From Brevundimonas sp. (GTDB lineage: Bacteria > Pseudomonadota > Alphaproteobacteria > Caulobacterales > Caulobacteraceae), in assembly GCA_020253595.1 (NCBI GenBank), contig JADCBH010000114.1:1-5024 (forward strand): a DNA stretch of 5,024 nt, written 5' to 3'. The position numbers were made by a program, and so were the translations under genes. Positions 1 to 5,024 of the stretch are shown here, in pieces. Positions within the stretch are counted from its first letter, which is position 1. Each line of letters begins with the position of its first letter. The notes under the pieces were generated by a model that did no database searches, had not been told where the DNA came from, and worked only from the letters and a program-made list of their open reading frames with translations.

Positions 1-841
1 ACGGGCGGCACAGCGCGTCCCGCTTGATCGGCCGATAGTCTGCGAGGTCCACGTGGCTGAGGGTTCCCGGTCTCGGTTCGGCCCGCACCGTTTCGACAAT
101 CGCGTCGGCGATGGGACCCGAGCGGAAGGCACCGATCCCGTCGCGAGCCAGCGCGGCCACTGTGTCGGCATAGGCGGGGTTCCGCAGCACATCGCCGGCC
201 TGATAGCGCTGGCCGTCCGGCCGGGTGAAGTAGGCGTTGGCCCATTCTGTGCGCGCCTGTCCACGCGTCAGGGCAATCATACCGGCCAGGCGCGGACTGA
301 CCACGAACCCGTTGCGCGCCAGCTGCTCGGCCTCGGTGAAAAGCTGGTTCCACGGCAGTCGGCCGTGATCCTCCTGCGCCATAGCGAGCGCCGCGACGGC
401 ACCGGGAACGCCCGTCGATCGGCCGCTCAGCACGGCATCCGGAAAGGACAAGGGACGGCCGTTTTCGTAGAACAGTTCAGGCGTTGCCCCCGCCGGGGCC
501 GTTTCGCGACCGTCATAGACCACGGTCTCGCCGGTCTCGGCATCGAAGTGCATCAGAAAGGCACCGCCCCCAAGCCCTGATGACTGGGGCTCGACCAGGC
601 CCAGCACCGCCTGCACGGCGACAGCCGCATCGACCGCAGATCCGCCTTGCCGGAGTACATCCAGCCCGGCCTGGACCGCCAGGGGGTTGGCGGCGGAGAC
701 GAACGGACCTCGCGCAGGCGGCGGTGCCTCGACAGCCGCCCCCGGCAAGGGTGCGGGCAGGGCAGCCACCGAGGGCTGGCAGGCCGCGATGCCAAGAGCC
801 AGGGCGGCGACCATGGGGCGGGCGAAGGCGGCGAAACGCAT
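1..841 (-). CDS. ggt: Gamma-glutamyltransferase, N-terminal part (lipoprotein form)
   Basis: This is the start of a gamma-glutamyltransferase, an Ntn-hydrolase that cleaves or transfers the gamma-glutamyl group of glutathione and related compounds in the periplasm. I translated the minus strand from ATG at 841-839 and found 280 codons without a stop up to the window edge. Residues 1-20 are a hydrophobic signal ending in the lipobox IAAC, with Cys21 as the likely lipidated residue; Gln22 at +2 would favour the outer membrane. A Pro/Ala-rich linker (about 28-46) follows. Family motifs are FVSAANPLAVQAG (47-59), GGSAVDAAVAVQAVL (66-80), SSGLGGGAF (87-95), YDGRETAP (109-116), where Arg112 matches the Arg that binds the substrate alpha-carboxylate, and STGVPG (142-147). 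The family is usually 540-600 residues, so the autoprocessing/catalytic Thr and the small subunit lie outside the window. There is no strong Shine-Dalgarno sequence before the ATG; Met10 is an alternative start but would shorten the signal. The family call is firm; lipidation is inferred. Confidence 0.93.
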   Translation of the reverse strand, partial: MRFAAFARPMVAALALGIAACQPSVAALPAPLPGAAVEAPPPARGPFVSAANPLAVQAGLDVLRQGGSAVDAAVAVQAVLGLVEPQSSGLGGGAFLMHFDAETGETVVYDGRETAPAGATPELFYENGRPLSFPDAVLSGRSTGVPGAVAALAMAQEDHGRLPWNQLFTEAEQLARNGFVVSPRLAGMIALTRGQARTEWANAYFTRPDGQRYQAGDVLRNPAYADTVAALARDGIGAFRSGPIADAIVETVRAEPRPGTLSHVDLADYRPIKRDALCRP

Positions 842-936
842 AGGCGAGGATCCGGCGACGGAAAGGTCGTCTTCCGACCTAGGGGCACCGGGTCCCCGCG
901 CCAAGCCCAGGCGGGAACATGGGCGTCAAATCCGGG

Positions 937-965
937 TTGCGCGGGCCGGGTCGAGCCGCTAAAGA
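937..965 (+). promoter_or_regulatory. Candidate promoter for tRNA-Arg
   Basis: TTGCGC (937-942) and TAAAGA (960-965) are separated by 17 bases. Read as the Caulobacter housekeeping (sigma-73) pattern, TTGACGS then 10-14 bases then GCTANAWC, the match is TTGCGCG, 14 bases, GCTAAAGA. Transcription would begin near 972, about 20 bases before the mature tRNA. The position and spacing support the call, but both boxes deviate from consensus. Confidence 0.42.
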
Positions 966-991
966 CCCGCCCTCGCCGTCCGCGGCCGCGC

Positions 992-1068
992 GCACCCGTA
1001 GCTCAGCTGGATAGAGCACCAGACTACGAATCTGGGGGTCAGGAGTTCGAATCTCTTCGGGTGCGCCA
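992..1068 (+). tRNA. tRNA-Arg (anticodon ACG)
   Basis: A complete 77-base cloverleaf can be folded by eye. The acceptor stem GCACCCG (992-998) pairs perfectly with CGGGTGC (1058-1064). The D stem is GCTC/GAGC (1001-1004 with 1014-1017). The anticodon stem CCAGA/TCTGG (1019-1023 with 1031-1035) carries the loop CTACGAA, giving anticodon ACG at 1026-1028. The variable loop is GGGTC, and the T stem AGGAG/CTCTT holds the loop TTCGAAT. The discriminator base is G1065, and CCA (1066-1068) is encoded. ACG with A34 normally converted to inosine reads CGU, CGC and CGA arginine codons. The gene stands alone, divergent from the gamma-glutamyltransferase. Confidence 0.97.
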
Positions 1069-1074
1069 TTTTTT
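1069..1074 (+). terminator. T-run directly after tRNA, possible terminator
   Basis: Six consecutive T residues follow the encoded CCA immediately. The stable acceptor and T stems upstream could act as the hairpin of an intrinsic terminator, but there is no dedicated GC-rich stem before the T-run, so this is tentative. Confidence 0.3.
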
Positions 1075-1091
1075 CTCGTTAAAACAAGCGT

Positions 1092-1116
1092 CTAGCCTCT
1101 CGAAGCCGGAGGCTGG
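1092..1116 (+). repeat. Small hairpin downstream of tRNA
   Basis: AGCCTC (1094-1099) pairs with GAGGCT (1109-1114) across a 9-base loop; a T-G wobble and a C-G pair extend the stem to 8. No T-run follows, so it is not a classical terminator. It might protect or help process the tRNA 3' trailer, or be incidental. Confidence 0.35.
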
Positions 1117-1121
1117 AGGAG

Positions 1122-1236
1122 TGATCCGACTCTGCGGAAGCACTGCGGAAGCAATCGGTGATCCTGCAATGGTCCTTATTTCGGCCTTGCGTCGTGTGGG
1201 CCTCGACCCATTGGGTTGGTGGCTGTGGTCGGATCA
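1122..1236. repeat. 9-base inverted repeat pair spanning 115 bases
   Basis: TGATCCGAC (1122-1130) and GTCGGATCA (1228-1236) are exact reverse complements 97 bases apart. They could close a long stem in a transcript or mark the ends of a small element. No target duplication is apparent, and a 9-base match can arise by chance over this distance. Confidence 0.3.
1132..1153. repeat. Tandem direct repeat, 2 x 11 bases
   Basis: CTGCGGAAGCA occurs twice back to back (1132-1142 and 1143-1153). Its core GCGGAAGC appears again in the repeat cluster at 1405-1434. The two units are identical; no function is evident. Confidence 0.6.
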
Positions 1237-1390
1237 GCTTCGTTATTCCGGACAAAACTGAAAGGTTCACCCTCTGTGCGACTGATGGGTCGATGGCTTG
1301 GAAGTGGCCGGATCCATAGCATCTCGACCCGCCGCTGGGACGTGACCATCATGTCAGCTCACCGACCGCTTCTGGCTCTTCGGCGACACT

Positions 1391-1443
1391 GCGAAGGTCC
1401 GCTTCGCGGAAGCGCGCTTGGACGCGGAAGCGCGGCGAAGGTC
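1391..1443. repeat. Repeat cluster with nested hairpins
   Basis: GCGAAGGTC occurs at 1391-1399 and 1435-1443, bracketing two copies of CGCGGAAGCGCG (1405-1416 and 1423-1434) separated by 6 bases. The first half also forms hairpins: CGCTTC (1400-1405) pairs with GAAGCG (1409-1414) over a 3-base loop, and GCGAAG (1391-1396) can instead pair with CTTCGC (1402-1407). Short palindromic, GC-rich intergenic units of this kind resemble REP-like sequences, but no family can be assigned from one copy. Confidence 0.55.
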
Positions 1444-1471
1444 TTTTGTACGCCTGGGCTTTGGCTCTCTT

Positions 1472-1552
1472 CCCTCACCCACCGCGCAACGGCCAATCCT
1501 CGATCGGAGAAAGCCCGTCGGACGGTTCCGAGCCTCTAACGAGGGGTGAGGG
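1472..1552. repeat. 81-base segment bounded by 9-base inverted repeats
   Basis: CCCTCACCC (1472-1480) and GGGTGAGGG (1544-1552) are perfect reverse complements. Between them lies a smaller hairpin, CCGT (1515-1518) with ACGG (1522-1525). The arrangement resembles a dispersed intergenic repeat or a very small non-autonomous element, but no flanking target duplication was found and copy number is unknown. Confidence 0.45.
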
Positions 1553-1633
1553 CTCGCGCCTCCGCCAACACCAAAGCCAACATGGTCCTCGGCCGCCGTG
1601 GACTGCGTCCCTTAGCGACTGCTTTTCAATCAC

Positions 1634-1647
1634 TTGGATTGAACCAA
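1634..1647. promoter_or_regulatory. Weak TTGG-N6-CCAA palindrome upstream of receptor promoter
   Basis: TTGG (1634-1637) and CCAA (1644-1647) form a short inverted repeat about 44 bases, roughly four helical turns, centre to centre from the stronger palindrome at 1674-1695, which has TTGG at its centre. It may be a second binding site for the same regulator. Four-base arms are weak evidence on their own. Confidence 0.22.
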
Positions 1648-1654
1648 AAATCGT

Positions 1655-1683
1655 TTGCGTCCGAAATATGAATGGTATTAGAT
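1655..1683 (+). promoter_or_regulatory. Candidate promoter of the TonB-dependent receptor gene
   Basis: TTGCGT (1655-1660) and TTAGAT (1678-1683) are 17 bases apart in a locally AT-richer stretch. Transcription would start near 1690 and give a leader of about 45 bases with the ribosome binding site. An alternative pair is TTGAAC (1639-1644) with AAATAT (1664-1669), 19 bases apart. Neither matches consensus well; the location is more reliable than the exact boxes. Confidence 0.3.
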
Positions 1684-1695
1684 TGGTCTGATACC
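1674..1695. promoter_or_regulatory. Palindromic operator candidate before the receptor gene
   Basis: GGTATTAGA (1674-1682) and TCTGATACC (1687-1695) form an inverted repeat with 8 of 9 positions matching, around a TTGG centre. It overlaps the proposed -10 region and start site, the usual place for a repressor. The TGGT/ACC outer bases recall sites of GntR/FadR-type repressors that control catabolic genes in Proteobacteria, but the centre spacing differs and the regulator is not in the window. A site for a dimeric repressor is the simplest reading. Confidence 0.5.
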
Positions 1696-1720
1696 GCTTT
1701 CGAGGCGGAGGGAGACAACA

Positions 1721-1727
1721 GGGGAGG
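1721..1727 (+). promoter_or_regulatory. Ribosome binding site deciding the receptor start
   Basis: GGGGAGG lies 7 bases before ATG at 1735, an ideal Shine-Dalgarno position. It selects this start over the in-frame ATG at 1672, which lies inside the promoter/operator region, has no such site and would put 21 charged residues in front of the signal peptide. Confidence 0.8.
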
Positions 1728-1734
1728 GTTGGTT

Positions 1735-4473
1735 ATGCGTAAACTCGCGACACGTCTGCGGTCCACAGCGGCGCTCGGAGCCGTCGGCGTGGCTCTGCTC
1801 GCCGGGCCGGCATTGGCCCAGACGGCCCGGACATCGCCTGCCGACGATGACACCCAGGCCAGTGTCGAAGACATCATCGTCACCGGCACCCGGATTCCGA
1901 ACGCCGGCCTGTCGTCGACCAGCCCGATCAGCGCGCTGCAAGGCGAGCAGATCCAGCTCCAGCGCGCTGTTACGGTAGAGGACTTCTCGGTCAAGGTTCC
2001 GCAACTGGCGGGCGGCGTGAACTCCACCTCCGTCGGCAGCGACGCCTTCGGAGCCCAGACCCTGGACCTGCGCAGCCTCGGCCAGAACCGCACTCTGGTG
2101 CTGATCAACGGGACCCGCGCGGTCCCCTTCTCGTTTCGCAACGCCGTCGATGTGAACGCCATTCCGGCCGCGCTGCTGCGGCGCGTCGATGTCCTGACCG
2201 GCGGTGCCGCGGCGGTCTACGGCGCCGATGCCGTCGCAGGCGTCGTCAACTTCGTCATCAACGACGACTTCGACGGCGTCGAGGTCACCGGAAACTACCG
2301 TTGGGTTGAGGACGGCGGCTCCCAGTACAGCCTGAACGCCATCGGCGGCGTGGCGCTCGGCGATCGGGGAAGCCTGGTCGGCTTCGTCGAATACACCGAG
2401 CGCGACGCGCTCCTGGCCGGGGATCGTCCCTATGCGGCCCGCGGCGCGGCCACCCTGCCGATCGGCGGCAACTTCAGGGACGTGGCCAGCGGCCAGACCT
2501 TCTCGTTCGATGCCAACGGCAACTTCACCCTGGCGCCACAGACCACCGACTACACATCGCGATTCCTGCTCGTTCAACCGCTGGAGCGAACCAATGCGAG
2601 CGCCTTCTTCAAATACGATGTGACCGACGGCATCGAGGCGTACGGGCGCTTCATGTACTCCAACGTCCAGACCCAGGGCGGAACCCGATCGGGCCAGAAC
2701 CCGCCGACGACGGGAGCGGCGGGGATCAACGTCCAGATTTCCCAGAGCAACCCCTTCTTGACGCCGGAAGCCCGGGCGCGCCTGACCTTCGTCAACGGCG
2801 TGGCCAACGTGAACGTGGCGCGCTCGCTGGGTGAGCTCGGAAACACTTTCGCGGAGAACGATCGCGACACCTGGCAGGCTCAGATCGGCTTCCGGGGTCA
2901 GTTCACTCCGGCCATCGGCTGGAACGCCTACTACCAGTACGGCGAGTCCTCGGAATCGATCGTCGTCCAGGGCGACGGCACGCGCGCCGGGTTCGCCGGC
3001 ATCGCCAACACCACCGACATCTTCGGGCCCGGCGGCAATTTCACCAGCCTGTTGCGGGAGTTCGATTACGGCAGCCGGGAGCGGACCCAGCAGGTGGCCT
3101 CGGCCTATGTGTCGGGCGACACCAGCGACGTCTTCAACGGCTGGGCCGGGCCGTTCGGCTTCACGGCCGGCTATGAGTACCGCGAGGAGACCGGTGAGTT
3201 CTCCTATTCCGCCGACCTCGCGACCTCGTTCAACCAGGGTACCGAGTCCGCCCCGGCGGTGCCGCCCTTCATCGAGGTCAACGAGCTCTTCGCCGAGCTT
3301 TCGGTCCCGCTTCTGGCCGATCTGCCCATGATCCAGAGACTGACTCTGGAGGGGGCCTACAGGCGGTCCTGGTATTCCAGGTCCGTTGGCCCGGATCGCG
3401 ACTACGATACGGACAAGCTCGGTCTGAACTGGATCGTCGACAACAACCTGCGTCTGCGCGGCACGACCCAGACCGTCATCCGCGATCCCAACATCGGCGA
3501 GTTCGCCAACCCGGTGTTCTCGATCCCGTTCGCCAATCTCGTCACGGTCGCGCGCCTGTTCCCGCGCTATGCCGGCGACCCCTGCGCGCTCGGCACAGGC
3601 AACGTCGACCAATGCACCCGGCAGGGGTATCGGGGGACCTACGATTCGCGAAACCCGCTGAACCTCACCGGCGGCTATTTCTTCGGTGGAAACGCCGACA
3701 TCCGGGCCGAGACGGGCGAGACCCAAACTTTCGGGGCGGTCTTCACGCCGGAGTTCATCCCGGGATTCAGCGCGGCCGTCGACTTCTACGACATCCAGAT
3801 CTCGGACGCCGTCGGTCAGATCCAGCCGATCGACGCGATCACCAGCTGCTACATCACAGACCCCCGGGCCGATAACCCGCTCTGCGCGGCGGTGACGCGC
3901 GATCCGACCACCGGCCGTATTCGCGACGCCTTCGTCGATGACCGGAACCTGGCCCTGATCCAGCAGGAAGGCGTCGATCTCGACGTCAACTACGGGTTTG
4001 AGCCGCCGGCGGGCCTGCCAGGCGAGCGGCTGACCCTCGGCTACCAGGCCAGCATCGTCACCGAATATACGATCCAGAGAAACGCGGCGCTCGCGCCGGT
4101 CAACTGTCAGGCTTCCTACGGCGCGCGATGCTCGTCCGACCTCGTCACGCTCGTCAGCCCCGACTATCGGCATCGGGCGACCGTGACCTGGGACGTGGCT
4201 CCCCTGACCGTCCAGGTGGGCTGGAAGCGGATCGGCGAGGTGCGCGACAGCTCGCCGGGTGGCAGCCAGGTCATCGAGGCCTATGACTATGTCGACCTGA
4301 ACCTGGCCTATGAGCCGCGCTGGATCGAGGGACTGCGGGTCACGATGGGCGTCGACAACCTGTTCGACAAGGAGCCTCCTCTTCCGCTGGTCGCCGGGGC
4401 CTTCAATACCTATCCCGACACCTATGACGTGCTGGGGCGTAACTTCGGCATCAGCGTCACGCTGCGGCGCTAG
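1735..4473 (+). CDS. TonB-dependent outer-membrane receptor
   Basis: This 912-residue protein is an active outer-membrane transporter energised by TonB-ExbB-ExbD. A basic, then hydrophobic signal peptide ends at ALA28, before Gln29. A TonB-box-like stretch VEDIIVTG spans 44-51. The plug domain occupies about 55-175, with NRTLVLINGTR (118-128) and GGAAAVYGADAVAGVVNF (156-173), the conserved end of the plug. The rest is a 22-strand-type barrel, with the family's RDPNIGEF (583-590), QQEGVDLDVNYGF (743-755) and DNLFDKEP (874-881). Length fits the 800-1000-residue receptors common in Caulobacterales and Sphingomonadales. Its six cysteines fall in three close pairs (617/627, 705/717, 791/799), probably disulfide-closed extracellular loops. 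The last residues are VTLRR, without the usual terminal aromatic. The start at 1735 rests on the ribosome binding site and signal peptide. A candidate operator lies upstream and a symporter gene downstream. Substrate is unknown; siderophore, sugar, peptide or other small-molecule uptake are all possible. Confidence 0.95.
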   Translation: MRKLATRLRSTAALGAVGVALLAGPALAQTARTSPADDDTQASVEDIIVTGTRIPNAGLSSTSPISALQGEQIQLQRAVTVEDFSVKVPQLAGGVNSTSVGSDAFGAQTLDLRSLGQNRTLVLINGTRAVPFSFRNAVDVNAIPAALLRRVDVLTGGAAAVYGADAVAGVVNFVINDDFDGVEVTGNYRWVEDGGSQYSLNAIGGVALGDRGSLVGFVEYTERDALLAGDRPYAARGAATLPIGGNFRDVASGQTFSFDANGNFTLAPQTTDYTSRFLLVQPLERTNASAFFKYDVTDGIEAYGRFMYSNVQTQGGTRSGQNPPTTGAAGINVQISQSNPFLTPEARARLTFVNGVANVNVARSLGELGNTFAENDRDTWQAQIGFRGQFTPAIGWNAYYQYGESSESIVVQGDGTRAGFAGIANTTDIFGPGGNFTSLLREFDYGSRERTQQVASAYVSGDTSDVFNGWAGPFGFTAGYEYREETGEFSYSADLATSFNQGTESAPAVPPFIEVNELFAELSVPLLADLPMIQRLTLEGAYRRSWYSRSVGPDRDYDTDKLGLNWIVDNNLRLRGTTQTVIRDPNIGEFANPVFSIPFANLVTVARLFPRYAGDPCALGTGNVDQCTRQGYRGTYDSRNPLNLTGGYFFGGNADIRAETGETQTFGAVFTPEFIPGFSAAVDFYDIQISDAVGQIQPIDAITSCYITDPRADNPLCAAVTRDPTTGRIRDAFVDDRNLALIQQEGVDLDVNYGFEPPAGLPGERLTLGYQASIVTEYTIQRNAALAPVNCQASYGARCSSDLVTLVSPDYRHRATVTWDVAPLTVQVGWKRIGEVRDSSPGGSQVIEAYDYVDLNLAYEPRWIEGLRVTMGVDNLFDKEPPLPLVAGAFNTYPDTYDVLGRNFGISVTLRR

Positions 4474-4485
4474 GGATGTAAGCTC

Positions 4486-4513
4486 GATGACCGCGACCCC
4501 GGTCGCGGTCATC
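4486..4513 (+). terminator. Strong hairpin between receptor and symporter genes
   Basis: GATGACCGCGACC (4486-4498) and GGTCGCGGTCATC (4501-4513) are perfect 13-base arms with a 2-base gap, opening in practice to a small loop. The hairpin starts 13 bases after the receptor stop codon. A five-T run follows at 4526-4530, but 12 bases after the stem, further than in a standard intrinsic terminator. It may be a partial terminator or an mRNA-stabilising structure setting receptor expression above that of the symporter. Confidence 0.6.
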
Positions 4514-4547
4514 CCGCCCGCTGTCTTTTTCGCCTCGGACGCCTGTC

Positions 4548-5024
4548 ATGCCCCTGAGTTTCACCGCGTTCGACTGGACCGTTCTGGGCGGTTACGTCGC
4601 TGTTCTCGCGATCGCCGGCTACCTGTCGTCGCGGCGCCGGATCGTCCGGGCCGAGCAGTATTTCCTCGCATCCCACACGGCGCCCACCTGGCTGGTCGCC
4701 GTGTCGGTGCTGTCGACGGTCCAGTCGGCCGCGACCTTCCTGGGCGTTCCCGATAACAGCTACCGGGGCGACTACGCTTATCTGGCGGCCGTCATCGGGC
4801 CCCTGATCGCGGCCTTTTTCGTGGGCTGGGTCCTGATCCCCCGCTTCTACGCGGCCCGGGTCAGCACGGTCTACGAGCTTCTGGAGGTCCGTTTCGGGAC
4901 CGTCGCACGACGCGCGGCAGGGGTGATGTATCTGGTGGGCCGGATCCTGGCCAGCGGAGCCCGGCTCTATCTGGCGGCCATCGCCGTCTCGATGATCATC
5001 TTCCTTGACATCGCGCCCGAACAC
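4548..5024 (+). CDS. Sodium:solute symporter family permease, N-terminal part
   Basis: The 159 residues present match the beginning of the SSS (TC 2.A.21) family, inner-membrane permeases that couple uptake of sugars, amino acids, organic acids or vitamins to a sodium or proton gradient. Visible are a first membrane segment (about 9-27), the family stretch RAEQYFLAS (34-42), a second segment carrying STVQSAATFLGVP (56-68), with the small and polar residues typical of the unwound cation-binding helix region, a third segment (about 78-98), the cytoplasmic-loop signature STVYELLEVRFG (106-117), and a fourth segment (about 123-153). Members usually have 450-600 residues, so about two thirds is missing. 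ATG 4548 is the only ATG in frame after the upstream in-frame stop at 4488-4490; its ribosome binding site is weak (CGGACG). The gene follows the receptor in the same direction after 74 bases containing a hairpin, suggesting a joint uptake unit. Substrate is not assignable. Confidence 0.92.
   Translation, partial: MPLSFTAFDWTVLGGYVAVLAIAGYLSSRRRIVRAEQYFLASHTAPTWLVAVSVLSTVQSAATFLGVPDNSYRGDYAYLAAVIGPLIAAFFVGWVLIPRFYAARVSTVYELLEVRFGTVARRAAGVMYLVGRILASGARLYLAAIAVSMIIFLDIAPEH

Larger units (their letters stand above)
1075..1630. other. Intergenic region without a convincing gene
   Basis: About 560 bases between the tRNA and the receptor promoter. The open frames here are short (63-107 codons), their translations show no family motif, none has a good ribosome binding site that I could see, and they overlap each other on both strands. 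The stretch contains short direct repeats, small hairpins and a 9-base inverted-repeat-bounded segment, listed separately. It looks less GC-rich and less ordered than the flanking genes. It could be decayed sequence next to a tRNA gene, or could hold an unrecognised small RNA. No integrase, transposase or copy of the tRNA 3' end is seen. Confidence 0.6.

Noticed and set aside
901..929. Possible minus-strand promoter for the gamma-glutamyltransferase: TTGACG on the reverse of 924-929.
   Set aside because: The -35 box is good, but the positions 16-18 bases further on read GCTTGG or similar, with no acceptable -10 box. Kept only as a possibility.
1041..1068. Possible attachment-site duplication of the tRNA 3' end further along the window.
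   Set aside because: I looked for another copy of the T-arm and acceptor sequence (such as TTCGAATCTCTTCGG) downstream and found none within the window.
53..1261. Plus-strand frames across the gamma-glutamyltransferase gene and through the tRNA (for example 53-580, 484-843 and 647-1261).
   Set aside because: They are Arg/Gly/Pro-rich with no motifs. The minus-strand frame reads as a recognisable enzyme, and the longest one runs straight through the tRNA gene.
1079..1691. Three short frames in the intergenic gap: 1079-1270 minus, 1216-1539 plus and 1446-1691 plus.
   Set aside because: No family motif, no convincing ribosome binding site, mutual overlap, and overlap with palindromic repeats and the receptor promoter.
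1672..1734. N-terminal extension of the receptor from the ATG at 1672.
   Set aside because: It would place 21 acidic, polar residues before a normal signal peptide, lies over the candidate operator, and lacks the strong ribosome binding site found before 1735.
1678..4512. A 944-codon open frame antisense to the whole receptor gene.
   Set aside because: It mirrors the receptor's codons, has low-complexity Gly/Arg/Asp/Val-rich composition, shows no domain, and begins in the intergenic hairpin. Long antisense frames are expected where GC-rich third positions suppress stop codons.
4487..4756. Plus-strand frame starting at the ATG inside the intergenic hairpin.
   Set aside because: It is out of frame with the symporter, whose ATG at 4548 gives a clear SSS-family protein. 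The start codon is buried in the stem and the later translation is Arg/Gly-rich noise.

Overview
The window is GC-rich DNA with alphaproteobacterial character. It carries a large TonB-dependent outer-membrane receptor, a sigma-73-like promoter in front of a tRNA gene (TTGCGCG, 14 bases, then GCTAAAGA), and GC-biased third codon positions in all three protein genes. Caulobacterales (Caulobacter, Brevundimonas, Phenylobacterium) is my best guess, from general family resemblance and that promoter. The sequence does not fix the genus.

Layout: (1) Positions 1-841, minus strand, hold the N-terminal 280 codons of a gamma-glutamyltransferase with a lipoprotein-type signal; its C-terminal half lies outside the window. 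(2) Positions 842-991 form a divergent intergenic region with a candidate promoter for the tRNA. (3) Positions 992-1068 encode a complete tRNA-Arg(ACG) with its CCA end. (4) Positions 1069-1734 are about 670 bases with no convincing gene. They contain short direct repeats, small hairpins, an 81-base segment bounded by 9-base inverted repeats, and then a candidate promoter and palindromic operator. (5) Positions 1735-4473, plus strand, encode a complete 912-residue TonB-dependent receptor with signal peptide, TonB box, plug and barrel. (6) Positions 4474-4547 contain a strong 13-base-pair hairpin. (7) Positions 4548-5024, plus strand, encode the first 159 residues of a sodium:solute symporter-family (SSS) permease that runs off the window.

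The receptor and the symporter probably form an uptake unit: the receptor would bring a substrate across the outer membrane using TonB energy, and the symporter would carry it or a breakdown product across the inner membrane with a cation gradient. The hairpin between them could lower expression of the symporter relative to the receptor. A 22-base palindrome just upstream of the receptor ribosome binding site suggests substrate-dependent repression. The substrate cannot be read from the sequence. The gamma-glutamyltransferase is close by but on the opposite strand and separated by a tRNA gene, so a shared role in gamma-glutamyl peptide use is only a weak hypothesis.

I see no CRISPR array, transposase, integrase, toxin-antitoxin pair or clearly new system. 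The most interesting points are the operator architecture, the three closely spaced cysteine pairs in the receptor, the intergenic hairpin and the repeat-bearing gap beside the tRNA.
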